Source: Xylocopa sonorina (lineage: Eukaryota; Arthropoda; Insecta; Hymenoptera; Apidae). From it: a stretch of DNA of 64,000 nucleotides. The position numbers and the translations under genes were made by a program. The notes beneath the pieces are model-generated. The model did no database searches. It worked only from the letters and a program-made list of their open reading frames with translations, and had not been told where the DNA came from. Positions 28,824-40,239 of this stretch are shown one piece after another. Positions within the stretch are counted from its first letter, which is position 1, and the number at the start of each line of letters is the position of its first letter. Where the stretch lies: the NCBI RefSeq assembly GCF_050948175.1, contig NC_135195.1:3438001-3502000 (forward strand), given 5' to 3'.

Positions 28824-28897
28824 GATATATCCGGCATCTATCTGACGACTTGTAGATACGGATATATCCGACACCCATGCCTCAACTTATAGATACT
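28824..28897. repeat. Two-copy 37-bp tandem duplication, diverged
   Basis: Copy one is 28824-28860 and copy two is 28861-28897, both 37 bases. They share GATATATCCG at the start and a near-identical end (ACTTGTAGATAC against ACTTATAGATAC), with a changed middle. Equal length without indels argues for a simple tandem duplication. The surrounding sequence is non-coding. Confidence 0.8.
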
Positions 28898-29932
28898 AAC
28901 ATCTTCTATATTCGAGGTATGCTTGAGAACTTTTTATTTTCGCATTCCCACGATTGATACATGTTTAAAGAAGTAATCAATTTCAAACGTTAGCAATAGG
29001 TTTTAATTAGTTACGCTTACGGTATTCGTTCCTCGACCTGTTTCTGTCGCCACCCATTCCTCGTGATCCATCGAGAATCGAACTGTTCGAAGCACCGTTG
29101 ACCCAATTTCGTCAACCTCAGCGTTACTTTCGTTCCAACTTCCCCATTGTTACGCGAAGCGCTAACCGTAAGTCGAACTTTCAAGCTGTCAGTTATTGTA
29201 CGATTTCGATACTGGTTAGGGAGTAAAAGCTTCCCCTTTATCGATATTAAACATCAAAAGTGTACAATTGCATCCTTGTCTGTCGAGAAAGGATCGATTA
29301 CCGTTCAAGTTTGCAAGTGGTGAACGTTTTGTCGTCATAGAAAATTTAAGTCTACCTATCTGTCTCTTGGAGATGCGAAAGAAATACTAATTGGGACCGT
29401 ACGCGCGGTATAAAAAATTCAGATGGTCCAATTAGCGGCAAAGTGGAAACAGAAAGAGGGTTCCTTGATCCGAAAGTATCGGCGGTGCTTTTAGGAGCGA
29501 GGTCCAGAATTCTTGGAGTTGTCGTAGCCAGATGCTACCCAAATTATCAACGTAAATGCCCAAGGCCCCTGGAGACCCTTATTAATCCGTAAATTAATAC
29601 GCTGAAACTGCAGCATCATAGCCGGTTGGCTCGTCGCTCCCAGTGGCTCCTTGCGATTTTCACGTTTACGCTTATTAAGGGAACCGGGCGCAGTTCGCGA
29701 GTAAACTTATCAATCTTGCGCATCTTTTACGGCGTGCGAATTTTTCATTACAGTTTTTCGACGCCTACATACAAGTGTAACAGTTGCGAGAACATAAGCT
29801 GTGAACCTTGATAAATCTATCTTCTGAATTAGTGGAGTTCAAAGATTTGGATCTCACAGTCTTCTTTAACTTCTTGAAATCCCAAAATTTGTCAAACGTA
29901 GGATTTTCAGGACTTCGAAAGTTGCAACTTAC
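28898..29932. other. Non-coding; would be the intron and next exon side of the minus-strand repeat exon
   Basis: If the exon ending at 29933 is real, its intron starts at 29932 and runs to lower coordinates. A possible acceptor (TGTATGTAG) on the minus strand near 29775 would join in frame to a short tail that soon stops, but its pyrimidine tract is poor and I do not call it. Confidence 0.4.
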
Positions 29933-30310
29933 CGAAGGTTGACATCAGGTTTCTCAACTTCACCTTTCACATTATGTTCAAACACTTCACGATAATATGC
30001 ATAGTACTTGACAAGCTCAGAGTCTTCTCTACGATCATCCCTGTGTCCGAGATGCCCTCCGTCAGATTGCATAAGAGCGAAGTAATTTCTCTCAAGTTCT
30101 ACGAGACCATGGTGGCCCGCCATCGACTTTCGCGGGTCCAGTGTGATCTCTATCGAGTTTCACGAGATCGAAATTGTCTCCATCAAATTCCACGAATCCC
30201 CTGGACTTATCCTGGTCGAGTTGTACGAGACCAGTGTCCCCTCCAGGGTGTCCTACATCTCTTGATTGACCCCGCCAGCGATTCAGGATTAATCTTACAG
30301 TTTCCAGCGG
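29933..30310 (-). pseudogene. Coding-like exon with 10-11-residue repeats, broken by a one-base frameshift; 5' edge unresolved
   Basis: Read on the minus strand, an open frame runs from about 30310 to 30118 and a second from 30123 to 29933, where it ends in the consensus donor CG|GTAAGT (phase 2). The first frame contains the units GLVQLDQD, GFVEFDGD and DLVKLDRD. The second contains GLVELERN and ALMQSDGG, then an acidic, tyrosine-rich tail (ELVKYYAYYREVFEHNVKG). Unit starts are 33, 30 and then 61 bases apart, and 61 is two 10-residue steps plus one base. The extra base therefore sits in the GGG at 30116-30118. Differences between units fall often at third codon positions (GTA/GTG, GAC/GAT), which suggests past coding constraint. 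The 5' edge lies somewhere between 30252 and 30310, and no acceptor there has a good pyrimidine tract. I recognise no family. It may be a decayed exon, or a working exon with an assembly indel. A start at the ATG at 30123 would avoid the break but would discard the upstream repeats. Confidence 0.5.
30085..30232 (-). repeat. Degenerate tandem repeat, 30-33 bp period, inside the minus-strand exon
   Basis: Four clear 24-base cores lie at 30209-30232, 30176-30199, 30146-30169 and 30085-30108, with a weaker unit near 30119-30133. Each core reads as a variant of G/D-L/F-V-x-L/F-D/E-x-D/N. A further diverged unit (ALMQSDGGHL) follows at 30055-30084. The period is a multiple of three except across the frameshift. 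Confidence 0.75.
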
Positions 30311-33056
30311 TCAGTCGCGAAGTTTTACGACCGAGAAAATCGTTTATGCAATGTTAACTATCACAGCGTTCAAGAGAACCTCGAATGCAATGTTCATGGA
30401 ATTACGTAAAATGATCATCGACGTTTCAGCAGTTAAACGAGAGACTGTTCGAAGCACCCGTAGGTCTTCGTAACGAGCACGGTTTTCTTCGCGCGCGATC
30501 AGTCCGCCCTTCGACGCTTAGAGGCGTCTATATGGATAACGTCGGCGATTCATTAGCGCGCACCTATAGCCGATAATTGCATTTTCAGGCCATTTTACTA
30601 AAACGCTCGGCCCCGGCGCCTGTCTCGTCGGTAGGAGCCGCTAACGTCCTCCCCGTGCGAAACCAAGGGCCACCGGCAGGGGGGTGCCGCGGCTAACTGC
30701 ATTAACCTTTCTGCCACCCCATCGAGAGGAGCAGACACAGCAACGGAGCGGCCGAGAGAATCCTGTACCACTCAGGGCGGCGACCGCTCCTCTTCTGCTG
30801 TCGGTTAATTACGTCCAATGATTTTGAACACCGGCACTAAGCGAATCTCAAATCCGATTTTCGTGCCCGGCATTTGACGCGGCCAGCACCACCGTGCTCC
30901 GCCCGCTGCCTCCTTGCTGGATCGCGTTTTTAACCCACGCTACCCCTCGACGACGATAGCGGGACGACAAAGCGACGTTTTCGACGTCGAGCGTCTTCTT
31001 CGAGCTGTCGACGCGATTCCATTGGAGAAGTTCTCCGAGATTTTACGTATATACGTATATTGGTAATTATACATATTTCAAGGGTGCTCGATGGATCTGT
31101 AACATAGTCAGGTTCACGCGATTCTACCCCACGAGCAACCCTCTAGAAATTCCACCACGAATACCCCTGCTATCGAAAACCAATGAACGGTTGCTCCTTC
31201 TAACAGCGATAGAGGCATTAAACGCGTCGCGCGAATTCCTCTCGAAAATCCCTCCGCTGGGATAATACCCGGGACTATAGGGGGTGCAGGTAACGAGACA
31301 GAGGGAAGAACGATGGCGGAGGGAACGGCAATTGAACACGGCGGACGGACCGAGCGCCGCTTCCCTCGCGGCTTAAAATAATGCACGATTCGTATAAATA
31401 AAAGTTTGAATTAAAACTTGGACGGTAAGTTCGTGCGCGGGGTGTAAAGCGTAACGCGGTGCGGCTACACCCGGGGTCCCTCTCTCGCTCTTTCTCGTTA
31501 CCATCCCCCGCGACCGGCTCCTGTCCCCACGGCTTTGGTTTGCGGTTTCATACTCCGCGAGCGGAGGCAACCGCCGGCTGGATTATCGTGAGTAATGTAC
31601 CAGACACACGGACGCTTTATGAAAATTCGAGATTGTCCTTCCGTCGACGGTTTTGCCGCCACCGCCGCGCGACCCAGCCGTTGGGAACTTGTTCCGCTGG
31701 AGCCGGTGCTTTCTTGTTACCGCACAACCACGCGCGGCGAAATTGAACGCGCGTGGCCGCCGATTGTTTTAACGATAACATCGACATTCGACGAGGTTTT
31801 CACTGAACAATCGTAGACACGCGTCGCTGGAGACGCCACAGCGGGGTTTTCGAACTTTCGACGATATTCGCGATGGAAGTCCGTCCTTTGTGCGGTATTT
31901 AGCGAATCGTGCAATTTTATACGGGTAATTAAACGCTTCTCGAATTCACGAGCTAGATTATGCATTGTTACCTTTTATTTAGTCGTTCGATGTACGCGTT
32001 ACCTGTTGGAAAAGGGTGTTTCGTTAGAAAAGACGAGCAGCTGCTTTCGTATTTAAGTGTTTCCCTTAACCTGTATCGAAATATCGGAGAAATGTTCGCC
32101 GATTGAATAATACAACAGCAATAATGGAATTGACTATAACTTTGCTATAACGGGGAAAGTTTTGGCTCGCAGTGGACGAAAATCGATTCACCGTCGAGCT
32201 AATAATCTGCCAACGATAAAGTTACTTAAGCGTCCATCCCTCGCGGAGCATGAAAAATTCCACCCTTTAAATAAGACACAGATTTGCACTTTCAGACTAC
32301 CACGACCCTTCTTTTCTCTTCAGCAAAAAAAAAGTATCACTTATGACAAGCTTCTCAGTCGATCATTGTTACACTTCTCGCGCGTTGAAACGATCGTAAC
32401 GAGCAACGAGCGACGCGGATCCGCGTCGATTCACGCGCGGTGGGTTTTACGCGGAGGCGACGAGACGACCGCAGCGCAGGAGCAACCCTTTAAAACCGGC
32501 GCGACCGCGCCCGTTTAATTCGTCGAAACTTATTTTCACGTCAGCGCGGGAAGACCGAGCAATATTTCGGCCGGTGGTAACGTCGGATTTTAACCGTGTC
32601 CGCGGTTTTACGTCGCCACCACCCTCGCCTCGGCGTCCCCGTCTATCGGCGCTCGCGTGCACCGTTTTGCGGCCCCGAATTATTAACCGCAATCGTGATT
32701 GCCGCTTGTTCCGGATGGGTTTAGGCTACCGGTGTATCGCGGCTGCTACGAAATTGCCAGAACTCGCGTATGCGACGAGACAGTGAAAAAAAGAAAAATT
32801 ATGGACGCACGCTTTGGCTAAAATTCATTTTTATTTCACATTTTATTGATAAGCATGGAATAGATATTTTGTGGAAGAAACTCTAAGTGAAATTTCGAGA
32901 AACTTTGCACCATCTACAGTGCCTTTATTATCCCAAGAATTTTACGCGATCTGCTATCAAGGGGCTTCGAAAAAGACCTTACAGCGCACGTAATAGCGTA
33001 ACGATCCGATTGCTATCTCGGTTATCCACAGGAAGGAAAGAGAATGACGTAAGTCT
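30311..33056. other. Non-coding stretch
   Basis: I searched the minus strand for a signal-peptide exon that could precede the repeat exon and found none I could support. On the plus strand a GTAAGT follows TTGGACG at about 31427, but the sequence before it has stops in the relevant frames, so at most it would be an untranslated exon. The block at 30.6-30.95 kb is CpG- and C-rich. Confidence 0.5.
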
Positions 33057-33179
33057 CGGATAAACCTTATCCGGGGGCTGAAAATTATCGTGTATTACAG
33101 GGCGGTTATTAAAACCGCCCGTGGCGGATGAGCCACATAAATTTCCGGCATTGGTATCTGGAAGCCTTCCTCGGAAGGC
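33057..33179. repeat. Cluster of four perfect hairpins in 123 bp
   Basis: Four inverted repeats follow one another. CGGATAA/TTATCCG lies at 33057-33073 with a 3-base loop. GGGCGGTT/AACCGCCC lies at 33100-33120 with a 5-base spacer. GTGGC/GCCAC lies at 33121-33136 with a 6-base loop. GCCTTCC/GGAAGGC lies at 33164-33179 with a 2-base loop. The second and third abut. No open frame or known RNA family explains them. A structured RNA or a regulatory site for dimeric proteins are both possible. Confidence 0.8.
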
Positions 33180-36100
33180 GGAATGATACTCGCTGGGAAT
33201 GGCTCGTCGAGTGTCGTCGATTTATTATTTTAACGCGACCTCCTTTGTCGCCGCGGCGTACTTTCCGCCGATATTTCTTAATGCTCGCAAGCGCTATTGA
33301 ATTCCCCTGAGCTGCGGTTAAATCTGGGTTAGCCCCTCCGCGATTGGACTTATATCCGATTCGACTCGCAACGACGACGGAGTAATTTATTCGATGTTAT
33401 ATCTGATTAATCGATATTAACAGCGGAACGCGTTGGCTTTCTCACGTCCGCGGCCACGAAATCAATCATCAAGGCGATTAATTTCATATTTGCGTCGGAT
33501 CCATTCGATAGATCGCAAAATCCTAACGCTCCAAATACGATAGAAATTAAGCGAACGGCCAAACCATCCGGGTCCCGCGATCTCGGATCCATATCGAGGA
33601 TCAACCGTGCAACATCGCGGCCGTTGGCCAGCTCTCGTTTATCTAAACACACCATGCTCCCGTTACATGAATCGTAATCAGTAGGCGTACGAGTGACGCA
33701 TTATCTGCAGCCACGGGGAGAAATTGTGTTTGCGATTGCGATTACGTAGTGCCAGGGTTGGAATCAAAATCCATCACTCGATCGGCCGGTTACGTGCAGC
33801 GTTCAACGGAACAGCGTTGCTCGATGCACCTGCTACTGCAATGTCAGAACCGCCGCGTACGGAATAATATAACTGGGCTACGCAAAGTGTATGGAGAGTA
33901 CACGAGTACACCCTTGCGATTTTACAAATTTAAAAATATCTTAATTGAGCAATAGAGTTACAGTGATCGCGTTGCGCTTAAAAATTTGCGTGCACTCTCT
34001 TGTCGCGCGTGAACATAAATGTAAACGTCGTTTCTCGTACAGTGCGACGAGGGAAGTTGGACTAGCAGCCAAGTTCGCGCACCCATACGCGCGCTCGCGA
34101 GTGCATCGCGTTCAGCCTGGTCGCTTTATACTGCACGTCGATAAAGTGGAAATGAGAACTCGGCGAACTTACGTCAATGGATTGCCTACCGAACGATCCG
34201 GCTCGAATCCGGTTCAGTATTTCAATTATTCTGAATTACACGCGCTGCACTGGATACGCGCGCGCTTTTATTGGCCCCTCGAGGGGGGTTGCAGCGAGCC
34301 GTCGCATTCACCGAGGACCGACGAGACGGCTTACGTTTCCATCTTGCCCTCCGCCGCGCTCTTTTTTCCCGTTCGAAATAAGACGAGATTGCGAAACCCC
34401 CTGTAATCCCATACAGTCGCGTCACTGACAATAAGAGTATGAAACCTTTCGACACGGGGAACGGATAATGTATGCGCCGCTTGTGATCTTCGTTATCGTT
34501 CGCCGGTTCGATGGCTCTTCTGTCATTCCGATTTGAACGATGGTAGAGGAAGCAAAGTGGCATCTTGCAGGCTGCTTCGAGTCAAATGTATTATACTAAG
34601 GGTAGGTTTTATTATTTTTATTTGAATGGAACGTACCGTTTATATATTTATGGAAAGTTAATCAATTTTAACGCTATGGTAATGAGTTATTAATTTTTAT
34701 TATGCAGAATTGTCAATTTACAAAATTCTATTCCGCACGCCATCGACTGTCACGAGTGATTATCCATTAGGCAAGCAATAAAATATCGCCATTATGATCT
34801 GCAGTAATATCATATTATCAATATTGAGTAACGCATATTACGGATTTAGTGAACAAATAGTATACACAGATTTAGCGACAACAAGTATTAACGATACGAT
34901 TCAATTAATTAACATTTACATAAATAAATATGCCTAATATTTAATGGAACGTTGCAATCGGCGTAGTTATATATGTATTAATCAATCTTCGCAATTATAA
35001 ATTAACATTCGAATTGCGAACGAAAGCAGGCCAATGTTTACGGAGCACTCTCGATATGTTTGTCGGTGCAAATCGTGGAAGATTAAATTCAGGTAGTCGT
35101 TAAGCTTTGACATCGAGGATAGACATTTGTCTAACCATACGAATTTCGCATTATCTTTCTGAAGAAACGACGGCAGTTCGTAGTTGTCCGACACAAAACA
35201 GATGTGGTCAATCGTCGTTTTCGGAAAGAATCGCGAAGAACCCAAGTTCAAAGGAGGACGCGCGCGAAAGTTTTAGCGAGAAGAACGAGCGAAGAGGAGG
35301 CATCCGGGGGAAGACAAAACGAAGACTCGCGGGGAAAGTTCCGGTTCCGCGTTAAAGCCTTTGAACTTCATTTTCCTCGGGAAAGAACTGTTTTCCACGG
35401 TTCCCTCGTCTTTTCCAGCTGGAACTTTTCGGCGCAGGGGGCGTTCCCGATCCACGGGTGCCTCGCCTCGCCTTAACGAATTATTCTTTCGCCGCAACAG
35501 ACGGGAATTAACAATTCCTCGAAGGAGAAGACCTCAGGAGTATGAAAATGGCGCAGAGAAAGGATGCACGGGTTAATTAAAAACGTGTTCTTCTTTTTAT
35601 CGCTTGGTAGGATCGATAGAAGTTACCTTTAAAGCGGATGTGACGCAATTAATGCCGACGAGTGTAAGGGTTGCTCAAAAGAGGACGAAGGAAATGAGAT
35701 GTGTGAAAGAAGGGTGTTGTCGGAAGGAAATACGAGGTCGTTTCACTTACCTCTCGTTTCGAAGCTCTTGGAGAGATAAAAGGAACGGTTTGGTATCCCT
35801 CTACTTTAATCGTTTCAATTTGGTACGAGAAACGACGATCTTGGTTCACAAAAGACGTTCTCTACTGCTTCTGTATCTGCTTAGAGACGATTATTCCATG
35901 CATCCATTATGCGCTCTGTGAGCATACATCGTTTAAGTGGGAAAACTCATTTTTCGATCTGTCTAAGGATATTTCATACTTTCTTCGTCATCTCTATCCC
36001 GACAACACGATCGAACGACACAAGAACTACGAAGAAATTTGACATTTTTACTTGAGAAATTGGCTCGCGAAAGATCGGAGCTATATTCGCCGTGTTACAG

Positions 36101-37518
36101 TACGTCGAGCACCCAGACATCGCGACAGAAGTAAATGATGAATCGAACCGTAAAGCGCAAGAGTCAGCCGGCGAAATTCCAGGCAAAAATTATAACACCG
36201 TCGCCGGGTAAAGTCTATCTATCACTGCTCGCGTTTATGAAAAAGGCGGCGGGCGAAAATTCCGCTGGGTGCTCCGTCAAATTGAACCGCCGCGGCCAGG
36301 GGCGTAAATTGATAGATGCTCGCCGGTAGTTGCCTCCGCATCCGTAAACAAGACATTATCGCGCGAGTATCGTGATAATGCGTTCCATCTATCCGCCGCG
36401 TAGTATCCACGAGTCGGAAAGGAATCCCCGGAGAGGACGAGGCGATGAAGTTTGGGGTAATGCGAAAATAACAAGTCGGGGGATGAATCATGCCCGATCT
36501 GACTGCCGCTGGGCACGCGAGGGTTCGCTCGTTCAGGGACCCGATTGCTTCGTGTCGATCACGAGCCCGCTGCCCGCTGGATATTTTATAAAACCAGCCT
36601 GCGACCACCACCGGATCGATCTCTGCCAGTGCAGTTAGAAAACGACAGCGATTTCTTGGGTTAGTTGCCAGATGGACGAGGAAAATTTCCTGTTTCGCCT
36701 TTGGGTCGATTTTCTGGGGACATTCGAGCGATCTAACGAAATCTGAGTAGATACTAGGGGGATATTAACTTTGGTTGTTTGTTCGTCGCTTATTGAATTG
36801 TCTGAATTTGGAAAGTTACACTGGGTTCGTGTGTATCCATGTGTGCATTTACATGATTCTTTTGGTTCGTTGCATCGATTCCATGCTGGCCCCCAAGAAA
36901 TTCAGGCAACCATATATGTTCGTTATTTCACTCGATCCGCCCTAAAACTTACATTCGCCAACTTTTATCGTCACCCTGAGCAGATATCAGCGCCTCGTAT
37001 ACTACATTGTTTACCACGCTCTCGTCCATCGCAGACGTTCCTTATCGACAAACAGGGGAGTCGTTTCTGGATCGGTTGTAGGATAGTAAAAGGTCCATCC
37101 GAAACGCGATCGTCTGGATGACGTATCCTCGAGCGACGAGCACCGTGGCGCGCATAACCCGTGCCGGCGATCGACATATTGCGAACGTCGAAGCGTTCGT
37201 TACGACGGCTGGAACACGGGCTCGCCGGCTGTTATTCCGTTCGCGTTTACTGCATCATTAACGAATTATACGAGGCGAACGATAAACGCCAAAATAAAGT
37301 CGACGGCGTAAAGAGATTTACGACGCGTCGAGCGTGTTATACGGCGCGTGGAAGCGTGGAAAAGGAGAAACTCGCGTGGGTGGCCGGAAGAAAATGGCGG
37401 AGAGAGGTCAAGACGTTCCGAGACGAGATTACACGATTCACTCTGCTTCAACAACGCCGTTAAATGCAATTCAACGGAATTGGAAGCAAGACGCACTGTC
37501 TAAATTACACTTCGACCG

Positions 37519-37541
37519 TTGTACAGCCCTTGGCTGTACAA
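37519..37541. repeat. Perfect hairpin, 10-bp arms, 3-base loop
   Basis: TTGTACAGCC and GGCTGTACAA flank CTT. The arms do not extend further, so it is too short for a microRNA precursor. Confidence 0.88.
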
Positions 37542-40203
37542 TTTCATCGAGCGATGATCCCATTAAATCAAAAACCTTCGATGTATATTTATCGAAACGT
37601 CTGCCAACCAAATTTCTGTAAACTCTCGGCACGCTTCGTCATCGATTAAACCCTTCAAAGTGCGTGGTTCCATAACCATCTCGCGTCACGACCTCCACCC
37701 ACCCCCATACATCCGCGTTACCGTCGACGTAAAGTTTAACCGTAACGGGGCATAAAGCAAACGCAAATGCCGCGTAACGACCCGGTTACCGGAATCGTTA
37801 CCAACTGCTTTACCTTTTTCCAAGCGTCAGAGAGACGCTGACGTCGAACTGCGATACGACGCCTATCGGAAGACGAAACAGGAGACGGAATAAAAGGGTG
37901 GTTTTCTCGCGCGGGATATTGAATGTCGCAGCGATGGTCGCGAGGGGCTGACGCGTCCGTCGACTCGTTTTCATAAATTAACGCGGAATTATTTTCCCAC
38001 CGGAAAGGAATAACAGGGATGACACGACGCGCTCGAACGAGACGCGACGCGTCCACGTTTTTGTTACCCTCCCATCCCCAACTTTTTTCACCGTTCGTGT
38101 TATCCATTCGCGCTTCCGGCAAGGCTCGCGAATATGATTTACACGATCCTCTTCGGAACCTAGATTCCTCTGAATTCATTAATAACAATGTGATCGCAAG
38201 TGGTAACCTAAAAAGTATGAAATTGCTACTGAAAAATGCAGAAGGCAAAGCGTCGCGCGATGGAACGTTTAACTAAAAGTGTCGCGGGGTTTCATAACCA
38301 ACGCGGTGTCCCGTTAATAAATAACGTATTACAATATTGACCCAATTCCAGTTCTCCGGATTCCAGAGCCGGCAATCAATTAGCGCATAACCCAAAACCG
38401 TTACGTATCACGAGGAAGCGTTCGGGAAATCATTAGCGGAGGATCGGATGACGTTAAATACCACCGCGATCCCGGTTCGACCGCAACGCCGATCGCTTTC
38501 ATGGAATATTAAAATTCAATTCAGCCCGGGAACGTCAATCAGAACGGGCGGGCGGGAAAAAATCGCCGCGGTCGGATTCAGGCTCGCCTCTCGACGGCCC
38601 CAGCGGTGGATCAAAATTCCCTGGGTGAATGTTTAAACACCTATTAGCTAACCGGTCGAAATTAGACGGCAATTTTGTCGGGCGTTCTTCGGCCCGATCA
38701 AATATGTACACGGGTCGGAAGGCCCTCCATGAATGATAAACGAAAGCCTTCCATCCTTGGAGGAACGTTCCCCCTAAATCCCAGGACGAGCCTCGAAGAA
38801 GCTAATTCGGCTGGCGTTGCTGCTCGATTGTCCGTGATAATCAGCCGGTCTCATCGACGGTGCTGAAATTTTCACTACCACCCGCAACAAGAAGCCAGCC
38901 TATGAGGGACGAGCGTTCGTCTCGGAGACATCGCTGCGCGTGGAATCGCGAGAAAAAGAGGGATGAATGCGGGGTGGACGAGAGGGATGCTTACTGGGAC
39001 ATAACGAAGGACGCGAAGCACGCCTGTTCGAGTAGCGAGTGTACACTTTAATATTTTTAAAGTACGTCCGATCCTGTGTCGAAGGCTCTTCCGCTAACGA
39101 AGCAGAATCGAAGCGACGGCCTGGAAAATGGAAGGGGTTGCGAAGAAAGGAAGGGTCGCGAGGTGGAACGTAAAGGAGAGAGTCTTTGCGGTTAGATCGT
39201 GCGGGTGTTTGCTCGAAAAAGGCATCGACAGTGGAAGTAGAGAAGTAGGACGTGGGATTAGAGTTATCGAGGAAACCGTAGTGGCTGTACAACTTAATTC
39301 TTTGTGTGTCTAACGTTATCGGATACGGAGAAGAATAAGATTGTTTTACGGTCCTCTTCCTACACCATTTTTCTTTTCCTTGATTAAACTGCAAATATTT
39401 TCAATCGTTATCTCGCAACAGGTTGTACAATTTTCATTTCTCCCTCGCCTCTTTCACTTTCTACGGACTCGCGGATCATTAAAAATTTTATTCTCCATTA
39501 GTCTAGTATTATTCTTTTCGTTGAAGCTACAGACTGGTAATTTAACGGAGAACCAATGTTGCTTCTGAAAAGTACATAAAACGTAAAGTGGGGAAGTACA
39601 AAGAGGTGACGCGAAAGCGAAGTATTTTTTAATATCCGAGAAGAACGGTACCGTTGGACGAGACTCTTACGAAAGTTCAACGAGCTCGAATGTTTTAAGA
39701 AGCGAAAGCTTCGCCTCGTCGAGGAGCCAGCAAAGGTCTCTCGTAATGATTATCATTTATTACTATTTCGATCCCAAGCCTCCAAACGATTCAATATTCA
39801 TGCGTTCGAGACACACTCGTATTTTTACCTCCGTTTAAACGTAATTTCGCGACGTCGCGTCGAGCCGCGTCGCAGCCCCGCGAATAACACACGAGGTCCC
39901 ATTATCCGCGGTCAGCTTCAGGATTTCCGAAACGCCAGCTCGAGCGGGCAGGAATTCGCTCCCGATGAGCGTTGTCCATCATCGTTTGCCGCCCTCCTTT
40001 TCTCGCCAGTCCCGTGTGCCTCCATCGTGCAACGTAAACGCGCAATTTTGGACGCCGCTGGATTAACCCGGTCGTTCGAAGAAGAATAGCCAATAATACT
40101 TTTTCATTAAACCGCGCTGGCCAGGATTACCGTGTCTGCTGAGAACCGTGCGCCGAAGCAATCAAATTATATTCCCAGTGCAATCAGCTCGGCGAGAAAA
40201 AAA

Positions 40204-40239
40204 CAGAGAGAGAAAGAGGGAGAGAGAGAGAGAGAAAGA
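40204..40239. repeat. GA microsatellite, interrupted
   Basis: GA dinucleotides with AAAG and GGG interruptions, in a purine-rich stretch that continues to about 40300. Confidence 0.9.

Noticed and set aside
29974..30357. 127-residue plus-strand open frame opposite the repeat exon
   Set aside because: It is the shadow of the minus-strand repeats. The in-register repeat units, third-position changes and consensus donor all belong to the minus strand.
34600..34980. AT-rich block as a possible transposon or origin
   Set aside because: No terminal repeats, target duplication or open frame. It is plain AT-rich sequence.
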